From assembly GCF_001423585.1 (NCBI RefSeq), contig NZ_LMOP01000003.1:1-40534 (forward strand): a DNA stretch of 40,534 bases, read 5' to 3'. Under the pieces are notes generated by a model. It had not been told where the DNA came from, ran no database searches, and saw only the letters and a list, made by a program, of their open reading frames with translations. Numbering within the stretch: the first letter of the stretch is position 1; the number at the start of each line of letters is the position of its first letter. This DNA comes from Xanthomonas sp. Leaf148 (GTDB lineage: Bacteria > Pseudomonadota > Gammaproteobacteria > Xanthomonadales > Xanthomonadaceae). The position numbers and the translations under genes were made by a program. Below, one piece after another: positions 10,959 through 20,468 of the stretch.

Positions 10959-11078
10959 GGTGACCCCTACAACGATCAAGTCTCGGACGCATGCGTCTGC
11001 GCGTGTTGTCTGCACCAGCGCACATGCGGTGTGTGAGCGGCTGTTGCGGTGGGGCACAGGCAGCCGTTGTCACCCAGG

Positions 11079-11105
11079 CTAACGGCAACGTCAGATAAAT
11101 CTTTA
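11079..11105 (-). promoter_or_regulatory. Sigma-28 promoter of the OMP-MCP E pair
   Basis: The minus strand reads TAAA, 15 bases, GCCGTTAG, an excellent FliA match, 120 bases before the ATG at 10958. The long leader holds no ORF that I would support. Confidence 0.75.
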
Positions 11106-11455
11106 AGCATTGCCGATGGGTGGAGCCAGGCGGGGCGGGGTGCGTGTGCAGTGCCAAGCCGCTAGCAGCGCTTGCGTCTGCTTGGTGCGGCTTTCACGCA
11201 GATGGGTGCTGGCGTTGCGGCAACGCCATGCAGCACGGGTGATGCGTTTGAACGACGTAGCGGGCAATTGTTGGGTGCCACGTGCGTGCCGGCATCGCGC
11301 AGGCTCGGTGCAACGCGCAGTGCCGAGTGTGCCCAAGACGGCGTCTTGCACAGATGCCGTCGCTGGATCACGCGTGCTTTAGCGCGGCTCGCAAAACGTA
11401 GCGAGCAGTCGTCAGGTGGGCGTGGGCGGCGCGCTCAGAACTGGAATGTACGCGT

Positions 11456-11477
11456 GGTGCATGCCGCACCGAACACC
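11456..11477. repeat. Left arm of inverted repeat flanking MCP F
   Basis: This 22-mer matches the reverse complement of 14413-14434 at 20 of 22 positions (core CATGCCGCACCGAACA). The two arms bracket exactly one gene. Confidence 0.6.
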
Positions 11478-11523
11478 GGCCGCGCCCACCTGGCGGTGAG
11501 CACGGTGGTTTTGTGAGCTGCTT

Positions 11524-14313
11524 TTAGAAATCCTGCCACTGGCTATCGTTGCCGGCCGGGTTGGCCGATGGCTTGCCCGACTGGCGCGCAGGTGCGGCGA
11601 TGCGGGTGCTGCCGGTGGATGCGCGCTTGGACGAGGGCAGGGCACGGACAGCCGGCTTGGCCGCAAACGCAGCGCTTGCGGGTGCGGCCACCTGGCTGAG
11701 TTTGAACACGGCGACCGCTTCGGTGAGCTGCCCGGCCTGTTCTTCCATCGCACGCGCGGCGGCGGTGGCTTCTTCCACCAGCGCGGCGTTCTGCTGGGTG
11801 GCTTCGTCCATCTGCGTCACGGTGAGATTGACCTGCTCGATGCCGCTGGATTGTTCCTGCGATGCCGCTGAGATCTCGCCCATGATGTCGGTGACGCGCT
11901 GCACGCTGGCCACGATTTCGCTCATGGTGGTGCCAGCCTGATGCACCAGCGAGGAGCCTTGCGCCACCTTGCTCACCGAGTCGTCGATCAGGTGTTTGAT
12001 TTCCTTGGCGGCGCCGGCAGAGCGCTGCGCCAACGTGCGCACTTCCGAGGCCACCACGGCAAAGCCGCGACCTTGCTCACCGGCACGCGCCGCTTCCACT
12101 GCCGCGTTCAACGCCAGGATATTGGTCTGGAAGGCGATGCCATCGATGACCGAGATGATCTCGGCGATCTTCTTCGAAGAGACCTCGATGCCTGACATGG
12201 TGGTGACCACCTGCGCCACCACCGCGCCGCCATGCGAGGCGACATCGGCAGCGCCGATCGCCAGCTGGTTGGCCTGGCGCGCGTGTTCGGCATTCTGCTT
12301 GACGGTGGAGGTGAGCTCCTCCATCGAGGCGGCGGTTTCTTCCAGATTGGCCGCCTGTTGTTCGGTGCGCTGCGACAGGTCGTTATTGCCGGCAGCGATC
12401 TCGCTGGCGGCCGCATTGATCTGCGTGGCCGAGGTCTGGATGCCGGAGACAATGCCGGTGAGCTGCGCCACGGTGGCGTTGGCGTCATCGCGCATGCGTG
12501 CGAATACGCCGGCGAACTGCCCATCCATGCGCACGGTGAGGTCGCCCTCGGCCAGCGCGCTGAGCAGGCTGGAAATACGCTCCAGGCCTTGCGAGGTGGT
12601 TTCCAGCAAGCCGTTGAGTTGGCGGCCGAATTCCAGATAGAACCCATGCTTGTCGTCCAGCGCCAGACGCTGGCCGAAATCGCCCATCAACGCCGATTGC
12701 ACCAGCGCCGCCACTTCTTTCTGCGTGCTGACTTCGGTGCTGACATTGCGCCACAGCAGCATGCTGCCGCTGCGATGACCATCGGCCGCGTACAGCGGGG
12801 TCATGGTCAGATCCAGCGTCACCGGGCCGAAGCTGTAGCGCTCCGACGTGGTGGACTGCAATTGCTGCAGCTGCTGCGCACGCGCCTTGCCTTCGCTGTC
12901 GGTACCGAACACGTAGTCCAGCGGCTTGCCGACCACCGCATCGGCGCTGAAGCCGGTCTGGCCCTTGGCATGGAAAGCCGGCTCGCCGTGCTTGAACGAG
13001 GTGTGCAGCGCCTCGGTAATGAACACTGCGTTGTGTTGTTCGTCGGCCAGCAACACTTCCATCTCGGAGTGTTCCAGCGCGGTGCGGATGCGCAGGTTTT
13101 CGTTGGCGATGGCGGTGTCGCGTTCAATCCGCGCACGCAGGTCGTCCTGCATGCGCTGCATGGCGCCCATCAGCCGGCCCACTTCGTCCCGACGCTGTAC
13201 GGTGATGTGGTTATCGAGCTTGCCCGAGGCGATCGCATCGGCCACGCCTACTGCCGATTCCAGCGGGCGCACCACCTGGCGACGCAGCAGCAGGAACAAC
13301 GCACCGCTGAGCACCACCGCCGAGCCCAGGCCCACCAGCAGGATCGTCCACAGCAGGTGATGCGCCTGCTGCATGATGGCCGCATACGGCACCACCACGC
13401 CCAGCGCAAAACGCTCCTGCGCCTTGCCGATCTGCAGCGGCACATACGCACTCACCGTGCCGTCGGCATCGGGAGTGAAATCCACCGAATCCTTGCCGTC
13501 CTTGATCGCATCGAGCATGGCGCGGTGGCGCGCGTCGGTGAGCGGCTTGCCGATGCGCGCGGTATCGCGCGATGACAGCACCACGCCGGCGGGCGACAGC
13601 AGTTCGACATACCCATTGTCCATCGGGCGCAATGCACCCAGGCGCTGCTGCAACGCAGCCAGTGCCACGTCCACGGTCACGGCACCCAGATACTTGCCGT
13701 CCTGCAGGATTGGCGTGGACAAGGTGGTCATCAGTACCGTCTTGCCGCCAATCTTGTAGTCGTAGGGTTCGGCAACGGTTTGCCGCAGCAGGGCGCGCGG
13801 CTTGAGATTCCAGTCGCCAAGGCCCGGGGTTTCGTAATCGGTGAGCGGCTCACGCACCAGCGTCTGGCCATCGCGCCCCCAGTACGTCATGAACCGGCCG
13901 GTGGCGTCGTGGCCCTTGGCGTTGGCAAAGTCGCTGTCCTTGCCATCGAAGGCCTGCGCTTCCCACAGCGTGCCCATGCCCACCCACTCGGGGTGATCCT
14001 GCAGCTGGTCGTGTATTACCGCAGCCGCCGTATCGCGGCTGATGCCGCCATTGGCGCGTTGCACCAGCAAGCTGGTGGCCAGCGATTGGCCGGTGGTCAG
14101 TGCCTGACCCAGTTCGCTGCCGATCTGCTCGGCCTGGTAGCGCGCGGCATTCTGCATCGTGGCCTGGGCAGACGCACTCAGGGCACGACTGCTTTGCCAA
14201 TAGGTGATGGCCGCGGTCAGGCCGAAGCACAGCGAGGCGATGACCGCAGTGCCGAACATCAGGCGGTACGCAAGGCGGCCGCCGAAACGTGAGTGCGTGG
14301 AAAGCGAGGTCAT
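11524..14313 (-). CDS. Methyl-accepting chemotaxis protein F with double-Cache sensor and PAS-like domain
   Basis: This 929-residue chemoreceptor is the longest in the array. TM1 (about 18-39) is followed by a large periplasmic domain (about 45-315) that looks like dCache. Cache-type signatures include [15 protein letters not shown], the [19 protein letters not shown] stretch, the strand pair [21 protein letters not shown], and a membrane-distal/proximal two-lobed length. TM2 (about 320-343) leads to HAMP ([14 protein letters not shown]) and a coiled coil. A PAS-like domain follows (about 410-530, [17 protein letters not shown] to [11 protein letters not shown]), then HAMP-like units ([26 protein letters not shown]), the signalling domain and a tail ending SQWQDF. 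The classical amino-acid-binding RxWY motif is not seen. The ATG at 14313 lacks a strong ribosome-binding site. No convincing sigma-28 promoter was found upstream. The gene is flanked by an inverted repeat. Confidence 0.93.
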   Translation of the reverse strand: MTSLSTHSRFGGRLAYRLMFGTAVIASLCFGLTAAITYWQSSRALSASAQATMQNAARYQAEQIGSELGQALTTGQSLATSLLVQRANGGISRDTAAAVIHDQLQDHPEWVGMGTLWEAQAFDGKDSDFANAKGHDATGRFMTYWGRDGQTLVREPLTDYETPGLGDWNLKPRALLRQTVAEPYDYKIGGKTVLMTTLSTPILQDGKYLGAVTVDVALAALQQRLGALRPMDNGYVELLSPAGVVLSSRDTARIGKPLTDARHRAMLDAIKDGKDSVDFTPDADGTVSAYVPLQIGKAQERFALGVVVPYAAIMQQAHHLLWTILLVGLGSAVVLSGALFLLLRRQVVRPLESAVGVADAIASGKLDNHITVQRRDEVGRLMGAMQRMQDDLRARIERDTAIANENLRIRTALEHSEMEVLLADEQHNAVFITEALHTSFKHGEPAFHAKGQTGFSADAVVGKPLDYVFGTDSEGKARAQQLQQLQSTTSERYSFGPVTLDLTMTPLYAADGHRSGSMLLWRNVSTEVSTQKEVAALVQSALMGDFGQRLALDDKHGFYLEFGRQLNGLLETTSQGLERISSLLSALAEGDLTVRMDGQFAGVFARMRDDANATVAQLTGIVSGIQTSATQINAAASEIAAGNNDLSQRTEQQAANLEETAASMEELTSTVKQNAEHARQANQLAIGAADVASHGGAVVAQVVTTMSGIEVSSKKIAEIISVIDGIAFQTNILALNAAVEAARAGEQGRGFAVVASEVRTLAQRSAGAAKEIKHLIDDSVSKVAQGSSLVHQAGTTMSEIVASVQRVTDIMGEISAASQEQSSGIEQVNLTVTQMDEATQQNAALVEEATAAARAMEEQAGQLTEAVAVFKLSQVAAPASAAFAAKPAVRALPSSKRASTGSTRIAAPARQSGKPSANPAGNDSQWQDF

Positions 14314-14412
14314 GGGCGTGGCTGCAAAAGAAGGGGAGGAGCCCGCTGGGGCGCGGGAGTGCAGGTAAGACGCGCAACAGACTCACTCGGCGGCGATCAG
14401 GTCAGCGCGGGC

Positions 14413-14434
14413 GCTGTTCGGTGCGGCATGTACC
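14413..14434. repeat. Right arm of inverted repeat flanking MCP F
   Basis: This is the reverse-complement partner (20 of 22) of 11456-11477, placed about 100 bases upstream of the MCP F start codon and about 70 bases past the end of MCP G. Confidence 0.6.
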
Positions 14435-14457
14435 TCCCGAACACGGCATCTCTGAGG

Positions 14458-14486
14458 GCCGTAGCGGCCTTGCGGCCGCTGACGGC
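14458..14486 (-). terminator. Strong hairpin after MCP G, possible terminator
   Basis: A 12-bp stem with one bulged G (GCCGT-AGCGGCC, loop of 4, GGCCGCT-G-ACGGC) lies 18 bases past the stop codon at 14505. It lacks a T run, so termination is inferred only from strength and position. Confidence 0.45.
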
Positions 14487-14504
14487 GTCTTGCGCTTGCC
14501 GCTT

Positions 14505-16682
14505 CTAGTAAGACGCCAACGCCACGCGCTTGGGTGCGCGCACGCCTGCATTGCCATGCTGAGTAGCGGATACAGCAACCACCCGGAACGTCGACACCGC
14601 ATCGTCCAGCTGCTGCGCCTGCTGCTGCATCGCATTGGCGGCAGCGGTGGCTTCTTCCACCAGCGCGGCGTTCTGCTGGGTGCTCTCGTCCATCTGGGTG
14701 ATGGTGAGATTGACCTGTTCGATGCCGGCCGACTGTTCCTGCGAGGCGGCGGAGATCTCGCTCATGATGTCGGTCACGCGCTGCACCGAGGACACGATGT
14801 CGGCCATGGTCTTGCCGGCCTGATCCACCAGTGCCGACCCCTGCGCCACCTTGCCGACCGAGTCGTCGATCAGATGTTTGATCTCTTTCGCCGCACCAGC
14901 CGAGCGCTGTGCGAGCGTGCGCACCTCGGAGGCGACCACCGCGAAGCCGCGGCCTTGCTCGCCGGCACGCGCTGCTTCCACCGCCGCGTTCAATGCCAGG
15001 ATGTTGGTCTGGAACGCGATGCCGTCGATGACACTGATGATCTCGGCGATTTTCTTGGACGAGGTCTGGATGCCGGACATGGTGTCCACCACCTGGCTCA
15101 CTACCTGGCCGCCCTGCGATGCGACGCTGGCCGCGCCGATCGCCAACTGGTTGGCCTGACGCGCGCTTTCGGCATTCTGTTTGACGGTCGAGGTGAGCTC
15201 TTCCATCGAGGCGGCGGTTTCTTCCAGATTGGCGGCCTGTTGCTCGGTGCGTTGCGACAGATCGTTGTTGCCGGCGGCGATTTCGCTGGCCGAGCCGGTG
15301 ATCGAACCGGCCGCCTGCTGGATGCGCCCGACGATGCCGGCCAGCTGCGTGGCCGTGGTGTTGGCATCGTCCCGCATGCGTGCGAACACGCCGTGGAACT
15401 CGCCGTCCATGCGCGCGGTGAGGTCGCCTTCGGCCAATGCGGCCAGCAGCTCGGACAGCTTGCCCAGGTTGCGGTCGCTGACTTCCATCATCGCGTTGAG
15501 GTCGTTGATCATGCGCGCCGAATCGTGCTTGAAGCGCGTTGCATCGCCACGCTGGCTGAAATCGCCACTGGCCGCTGCCTGCGCCAGGCGCTTGATCTCG
15601 GTGTTGATCGCTAGCAGGCTGGCCTTGGCCGCGTCGACTGCTTCGTGCAGGACCGCACGCGTGCCAGGCAGGCGGACCGCATCGCGCGTCAGGTCGCCCT
15701 GTGCGTATTCGTTGAGGATGCCGATGGCATCGACGATGGCATCCAGGTGCTCGAAGAGCATGGTGTTGATGCCGGAGGCCAGCTCGCCATAGACGCCGGG
15801 GAAATCGGTCGGCATGCGGTGGGTGACGTCGTCGCCGGCATGCATGTGCATCATTACCTTGGTCTGCGCGGAGAAGCGCTCCAGGGTGTGCACCATGTCG
15901 TCGGTGGCCTTGAGCATCTGGCCGATTTCATCGTTGCCATGTTCGGCAGTGCGCACGCTCAGGTCGCCACGTGCCACGCCCTTGATCGCCGCCAATGCAC
16001 GCGAGACCGGCTCCAGGATCGAGTTGCCGATCATCCAGCCGATCAGCAGGTTGAGCAGCACCAGCACGCCACCGGCCAGGGTCACGATGCCGGTAAACGC
16101 CAGCGCCTGCGACTGGGTGTCGTCCAGATACACACCGGTGCCGATCACCCAGCCCCACGGCTTGTACAGCGCCGCATACGAGGTCTTCTGCACCGGGTCC
16201 TTCTGCCCGGGCTTGGCCCAGGTGTAATCGACATAACCGCCGCCAGCCTGCGCGGCGGTCACGAACGCCGGAAAAATACGCTTGCCGTCCGGGCTCAGCA
16301 CATCGGTCAGGGGCTTGCCATTGAGGTCCGGGCGGGTGGGATGCATCAGCATCACCGGCGCCTGGTCGGTGACGTAGATGTAGTCCACGCCACCGCGCGC
16401 GCGCATGGTGGACAGGGTGTGCAAGGCGGCCTTCTTGGCGGCGTCCACATCCATCTCGCCCTTGTCGGCGCGCTCGGCGTAGCCGTTGACCACCGCCATC
16501 GCCATTTCGATCTGGCTCTTGAGCCCGTCGCGACGCGTATCGGTGAGATCGACGTACTGCATGCGTGCCGCGATGACGGCAAGGATGATGATGCCCAATG
16601 CAACGAGCGCCGTTTGGGCGAAGAATTTGCGCTTGAGCGGCACATTGGCCAACGTCTTTGCGAGCGAGCTCTTGAACGTCAT
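14505..16682 (-). CDS. Methyl-accepting chemotaxis protein G with single-Cache sensor
   Basis: This 725-residue chemoreceptor has TM1 at about 20-40. The periplasmic domain (about 42-190) resembles single Cache type 2: [22 protein letters not shown], then [27 protein letters not shown], then [13 protein letters not shown] and [14 protein letters not shown], a layout typical of sCache_2 proteins. TM2, HAMP ([13 protein letters not shown]), HAMP-like units ([43 protein letters not shown]) and the standard signalling domain follow. Unlike its neighbours the tail is short and ends VALASY, without a WxxF pentapeptide, so it may rely on other receptors for CheR-mediated methylation. The ATG at 16682 is the first in frame with a hydrophobic N-terminus. 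A weak sigma-28 match lies at 16724-16750. Confidence 0.94.
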   Translation of the reverse strand: MTFKSSLAKTLANVPLKRKFFAQTALVALGIIILAVIAARMQYVDLTDTRRDGLKSQIEMAMAVVNGYAERADKGEMDVDAAKKAALHTLSTMRARGGVDYIYVTDQAPVMLMHPTRPDLNGKPLTDVLSPDGKRIFPAFVTAAQAGGGYVDYTWAKPGQKDPVQKTSYAALYKPWGWVIGTGVYLDDTQSQALAFTGIVTLAGGVLVLLNLLIGWMIGNSILEPVSRALAAIKGVARGDLSVRTAEHGNDEIGQMLKATDDMVHTLERFSAQTKVMMHMHAGDDVTHRMPTDFPGVYGELASGINTMLFEHLDAIVDAIGILNEYAQGDLTRDAVRLPGTRAVLHEAVDAAKASLLAINTEIKRLAQAAASGDFSQRGDATRFKHDSARMINDLNAMMEVSDRNLGKLSELLAALAEGDLTARMDGEFHGVFARMRDDANTTATQLAGIVGRIQQAAGSITGSASEIAAGNNDLSQRTEQQAANLEETAASMEELTSTVKQNAESARQANQLAIGAASVASQGGQVVSQVVDTMSGIQTSSKKIAEIISVIDGIAFQTNILALNAAVEAARAGEQGRGFAVVASEVRTLAQRSAGAAKEIKHLIDDSVGKVAQGSALVDQAGKTMADIVSSVQRVTDIMSEISAASQEQSAGIEQVNLTITQMDESTQQNAALVEEATAAANAMQQQAQQLDDAVSTFRVVAVSATQHGNAGVRAPKRVALASY

Positions 16683-16983
16683 GACAGGTATCCAGCGAGA
16701 GGATTGTGACCGGGATAAGTCGAATAGCGACCCGGCAATAGAAATGTTGAGCGTTGCGTGACGTCAGTTGCTCCGGCACGGCGTGCAACGCACCGACGTC
16801 TGGGCGACACGCCATCGCCTGCGTCGCGACAGCGCCATCTGTTGACGCCTACATGCGGAAATATGCAGGCACGGCACGGCGCGCACGATCCGCTGCAAGG
16901 CAGATCACGTGAAGCGGTACAGCATGTTGTAGATGGGATGGCGGTGGCCGTACTGCGGCCGATCGGCGCACGCCGGAATGCGC
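16683..16983. other. Intergenic stretch upstream of MCP G
   Basis: About 300 bases hold the weak sigma-28 candidate (16724-16750). I see no gene or strong hairpin in the remainder. Confidence 0.6.
16724..16750 (-). promoter_or_regulatory. Possible sigma-28 promoter of MCP G
   Basis: The minus strand reads TCAA, 15 bases, GTCGCTAT. It has five of eight -10 positions and a good -35, and lies 41 bases before the ATG. Confidence 0.4.
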
Positions 16984-17517
16984 TTAGCGGTGCTGCGGCG
17001 TGCCGACCTTGGTCACCGAAGCCTGCAGGTTCTGCAGCTCGGTCCAGAGTATCTGGTGGGTATCGCCGGGCTGGCCAAGCGACAAGGCTTGCGCTTGGTA
17101 CAGGTCGCCGGCATGCAGGGCGCGATTGGCCAGACGCTGTTGCGCCAGGTACTGGCCCAGCTGCTGCTGCACCACTGCAAACTGGCGCGCCTGCTCACCC
17201 TGCGGCGCAGTGGCCTGGAAATAGCCGGCATGCCGGGCGATGCGTTGACGCAGGTTACCCATGCGCTCGTCATAGGCCTGCACGCGGGCCGCATCGTGCG
17301 CGGCGGCGAGCTGTGCACGTTGGTCGTCGCGCAATTGCACCAGGTCGATGGCAAGCGACTGCAGTGCGCTCACCGGCACGCTGTCCAGTAGCACGGAGAC
17401 CGGTGCGGCCGGTGCGGCAAACGAGGGCGGCAACGACACGCCCGCTGCCAGCACGGCGACGGCGAATGCGGCGCCCAGCATGTTGCGGGCAGAGCGGATG
17501 GAATTGGCGGTGTGCAT
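16984..17517 (-). CDS. Small secreted helical protein, resembling a lone MCP four-helix-bundle sensor
   Basis: This protein has 177 residues. The N-terminus (MHTANSIRSARNMLGAAFAVAVLAAGVSLPPSFAAPA) is a signal peptide with likely cleavage after a small-residue motif near 35-37. The mature part of about 140 residues is helical and has no other membrane segment. It shows the pattern LQSLAIDLVQLRDDQRAQL, VQAYDERMGNLRQRIARHAGYF, EQARQFAVVQQQLGQYLAQQ, then HQILWTELQNLQASV. This resembles the ligand-binding helices of 4HB-type MCP sensors, here without transmembrane or signalling parts. The ATG at 17517 has AAGGA seven bases upstream; the ATG at 17535 adds MSKDVR; a frame to 17772 is not supported. 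A near-perfect sigma-28 promoter (17567-17593) ties it to the flagellar regulon. Its function is not known to me; a periplasmic ligand-binding or receptor-modulating role is an inference. Confidence 0.75.
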   Translation of the reverse strand: MHTANSIRSARNMLGAAFAVAVLAAGVSLPPSFAAPAAPVSVLLDSVPVSALQSLAIDLVQLRDDQRAQLAAAHDAARVQAYDERMGNLRQRIARHAGYFQATAPQGEQARQFAVVQQQLGQYLAQQRLANRALHAGDLYQAQALSLGQPGDTHQILWTELQNLQASVTKVGTPQHR

Positions 17518-17566
17518 GCGGACATCCTTCGACATGGCGCGGGCGCTTCCGCCCTCATTGCTGTGT

Positions 17567-17593
17567 GTATCGGCCGCAGAAGCTTGCGCTTGA
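17567..17593 (-). promoter_or_regulatory. Sigma-28 promoter of the small secreted protein
   Basis: The minus strand reads TCAA, 15 bases, GCCGATAC: seven of eight -10 bases and a canonical gamma-proteobacterial -35 core. It ends 49 bases before the preferred ATG (17517). Confidence 0.78.
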
Positions 17594-17680
17594 TCACCTT
17601 TCGACCAACGGCAGCGCAGGCGGGTGAATCGTTGGTGTTGTGAAGCGCCCGATGATGCGGGTTTGTAGCGTCCGGATAGC

Positions 17681-17799
17681 AGAACGCCCCGGTGGTTGGC
17701 CGGGGCGTTCTGGGGATTTGGGTGAGGCGGCGTGAGGACGACTGGTGCCGTGACGCTGAGTCGTCCCCTCACCCGAATCCACCTCCGTGCGGGAGGTGG
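17681..17799. repeat. Cluster of three hairpin repeats after MCP H
   Basis: The first hairpin, AGAACGCCCCGG (loop of 7) CCGGGGCGTTCT at 17681-17711, has a perfect 12-bp stem. A GGGTGAGG/CCTCACCC pair (17720-17727 with 17767-17774) spans the middle, and CCACCTCC/GGAGGTGG (17779-17786 with 17792-17799) lies nearest the stop of the MCP at 17815. The GGGTGAGG box is shared with the repeats at 29721 and 30059. They could serve as 3' ends for MCP H, but no T run follows. Confidence 0.6.
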
Positions 17800-17814
17800 G
17801 TTAGCGTCGTGCGC

Positions 17815-20085
17815 TTAGAACTCGCGCCAGTTCGCCTGGTTATCGGTGGCCGTTACCAGGGCTGGGCGCGAGACGATGGTAGGTTTGATCGCCGGCTTCG
17901 CTTTCGCAGATCCAAGGTGGCGGGGCGCACCCGTCGAGGCAACGCTTGCCAGCCGCTGCGGGGCAGAGCGGGTTGCCGTTGCCGGCTGCGTCTGGCCGGG
18001 GTGGATCTTGAAGATCGCCACCGCATCGGACAACTGGCCGGCCTGCTCTTCCATCGCCCGTGCGGCGGCGGTGGCTTCTTCCACCAGCGCGGCGTTTTGC
18101 TGGGTGGCTTGGTCCATCTGCGTCACGGTGAGGTTGACCTGCTCGATGCCGGCCGACTGCTCCTGCGAGGCGGCGGAGATCTCGCCCATGATGTCGGTCA
18201 CGCGCTGCACGCTGGCCACGACCTCGGTCATGGTGGTGCCGGCCTGGTCCACCAGCCGCGAACCTTCGGCGACCTTGCTCACCGAGTCGTCGATCAGGTC
18301 CTTGATCTCTTTCGCCGCACCGGCCGAGCGTTGCGCCAGGGTGCGCACTTCGCTGGCCACCACCGCAAAGCCGCGCCCCTGGTCGCCGGCACGCGCTGCT
18401 TCCACTGCCGCATTCAAGGCCAGGATATTGGTCTGGAAGGCGATGCCGTCGATGACGCTGATGATGTCGGCAATCTTTTTCGACGAGGCTTGGATATCGG
18501 CCATGGTCGCGACGACCTTGCTGACCACTTCGCCACCTTGCGAAGCCACGTTGGCGGCACCGATGGCGAGCTGATTGGCCTGGCGTGCGCCTTCGGCATT
18601 CTGCTTGACGGTGGAGGTGAGTTCTTCCATCGACGCGGCGGTTTCTTCCAGATTGGCTGCCTGTTGTTCGGTGCGCTGCGACAGGTCGTTGTTGCCGGCA
18701 GCGATTTCGCCGGCAGCGGTATTGATCGATGTGGTGGCCAGCTGGATACGCCCGACGATGCCGGACAACTGCGCGGTGGTGGCATTGGCGTTGTCGCGCA
18801 TCTGCGCAAACACGCCATGGAACTGGCCCTGCATGCGCTCGGTCAGGTCGCCGGCGGCAATGGCCTGCAGCACCTTGGACAACGCACCCAGATTGCCGTC
18901 GGCAGTGGCCATCAACTGGTTGAGGCTTTCCACCATCGCCAGAAAATCATGCTGAAACCGCTGCGTATCGCCACGCACGCTGAAGTCGCCATTGGCGGCG
19001 GCCTGCGCGAGCAACTGGATCTCGCTATTCATTGCCGAGAGATTGCGCTTGACCGCATCCATGGTGTCGGTGAGCACGGCCTTCTCGCCGGGCAGGCGGT
19101 CCATGTCCTGACTCAGGTCGCCGATTGCATAGCGCGACATGATCTGCGCCAGCTTCATCTTTACTTCGATATGCGATGCGACCAGTGCATTGGTGTCGCG
19201 CACCATGCTGCCGTATTCGCCGGGAAACGCCGCCTGATCCATGCGGAAGCTGATCTGGCCAGCGTCGTGCCGGTGCGCCATGTCTTGCTGCGCAGCGGCC
19301 ACGGCTTTGAGTTGATCCTGCATGCCGCGCATGCTGGTCAATAATTGACCAGGCTCGTCGCGCGGCTGCGGGCCGATCGGATTATCCAGCTTGCCGTGTG
19401 CGATCGCCTCGGCCACCTGGGTGGCCTGTCGCAAGGGGCGCACCAAGCTGCGCGAAATCAGCCACGCCAGTGCAGCGGCCAGGCCGGCCGACAACAGGCC
19501 GAAGGCGATCAAGGCGCGATTGGCCAGCGCCACGCTGCTCAGGATCGTGTCTGCACCGGCGGCGTTCTGCTGGTTCTGCAATTCCACCGCCGCGGCGATC
19601 GCCTTGGAGCGGCGTTGCAGCAAGGGCTGCGCTTCGCCATTCAACAGCTGCTTGGCGCCGTCGAGATTGCCATCGCGCACCATGCCGAGCAGGCGGTTGT
19701 TGGTGGCACGGGCAGCGGTGAGGCTGTCCTGGATGGCCTGGCGCGCGCGCATGCCATCGGTGTTGGTCGGCAGCTGCTGCAGCGCGGCCCACAGTTGTGC
19801 GTAATGCGCACGATTTTCCTTGAGCTGTGCATCGACGGCGGGCAGTTGTTGCGGTGCGGCCAGCATGAAGTCGCGCATGTAGCGCTCGCCGAGCATGTTG
19901 CTTTCGCGCATCTGGTTGAGCAGCGCGGCCTTGCGATTGTTGACCTCGATGATGATCGAGACCTGGTGTTTGACGGTCTTGAATTCGTACAGCGCCAGGG
20001 TGGTGGAGCCGGCCAACAAAACGATCAGCAACGCGAATGCCAACGCCAGGCGTCGCCCGACGGTCAGGGAGTGCAGGAATTTCAT
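17815..20085 (-). CDS. Methyl-accepting chemotaxis protein H
   Basis: This 756-residue chemoreceptor has TM1 (11-32) and a periplasmic four-helix-bundle-like sensor (about 33-188; [25 protein letters not shown] is typical of the first helix of 4HB_MCP sensors). TM2 (about 189-211) is followed by HAMP ([21 protein letters not shown]) and HAMP-like units ([55 protein letters not shown]). The signalling domain carries [22 protein letters not shown] with [11 protein letters not shown] in place of the usual GEQGRG. The tail ends NWREF, a CheR-docking-type pentapeptide close to the E. coli NWETF. The start at 20085 has only a weak ribosome-binding site. Only a weak sigma-28 candidate is seen upstream (20124-20150). 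Confidence 0.95.
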   Translation of the reverse strand: MKFLHSLTVGRRLALAFALLIVLLAGSTTLALYEFKTVKHQVSIIIEVNNRKAALLNQMRESNMLGERYMRDFMLAAPQQLPAVDAQLKENRAHYAQLWAALQQLPTNTDGMRARQAIQDSLTAARATNNRLLGMVRDGNLDGAKQLLNGEAQPLLQRRSKAIAAAVELQNQQNAAGADTILSSVALANRALIAFGLLSAGLAAALAWLISRSLVRPLRQATQVAEAIAHGKLDNPIGPQPRDEPGQLLTSMRGMQDQLKAVAAAQQDMAHRHDAGQISFRMDQAAFPGEYGSMVRDTNALVASHIEVKMKLAQIMSRYAIGDLSQDMDRLPGEKAVLTDTMDAVKRNLSAMNSEIQLLAQAAANGDFSVRGDTQRFQHDFLAMVESLNQLMATADGNLGALSKVLQAIAAGDLTERMQGQFHGVFAQMRDNANATTAQLSGIVGRIQLATTSINTAAGEIAAGNNDLSQRTEQQAANLEETAASMEELTSTVKQNAEGARQANQLAIGAANVASQGGEVVSKVVATMADIQASSKKIADIISVIDGIAFQTNILALNAAVEAARAGDQGRGFAVVASEVRTLAQRSAGAAKEIKDLIDDSVSKVAEGSRLVDQAGTTMTEVVASVQRVTDIMGEISAASQEQSAGIEQVNLTVTQMDQATQQNAALVEEATAAARAMEEQAGQLSDAVAIFKIHPGQTQPATATRSAPQRLASVASTGAPRHLGSAKAKPAIKPTIVSRPALVTATDNQANWREF

Positions 20086-20468
20086 GGTGATTCTCTAAGG
20101 GAGGGTGGGAAAGAGGTACACCGGTAGCGTTCGCTCGCCGGGTTTCTTAAGCCACTCGGGCGCGCTTGGCACGCTTGCGTTCAGCGCGGTCGACGCCAAC
20201 ACGACGCATTGGCGCGATGCGCAGTGCCGCTGGCGCGTGCAAGGGGATGACACAGGCACCGTGGTTTGCAAGCCATTGCAAGCCTTCTATTGCGCGCTGC
20301 TGAGCGCTGTGGGCCACGTGGTTTCCCACGGCAGCATCGCGTGCTGCTACTGGAGGCGCGAGACCACAAGCGGCTTCCTGCATGCCCGTAGAAACGCACA
20401 AGCCCCGGCATCGCTGCCAGGGCTTGGTGGTGCAGGCTGCGTAACCGCAGCCGATGTCGCGCAAGACC
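20086..20468. other. Intergenic stretch between MCP H and MCP J
   Basis: This stretch holds a weak sigma-28 candidate next to MCP H (TTAA-N15-AACGCTAC, 20124-20150, minus) and a hairpin after MCP J (20400-20425). Nothing else is supported. Confidence 0.55.
20400..20425 (-). terminator. Hairpin after MCP J, possible terminator
   Basis: The stem is AAGCCC plus GGCA paired with TGCC plus GGGCTT, with one mismatch and a 4-base loop, about 44 bases after the stop at 20469. A short T-rich stretch (GTGCGTTTCT) follows on the minus strand. Confidence 0.5.

Larger units (their letters stand above)
10959..11523. other. Intergenic stretch between the OMP-like gene and MCP F
   Basis: It contains the promoter at 11079-11105 and, next to the end of MCP F, one arm of a 22-bp inverted repeat (11456-11477) whose partner lies beyond the other end of MCP F. 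I see no gene and no clear rho-independent terminator in 11106-11523. Confidence 0.6.

Noticed and set aside
17518..17772. Upstream extension of the small secreted protein
   Set aside because: It would cross the sigma-28 promoter and hide the signal peptide. AAGGA before 17517 fixes a better start.
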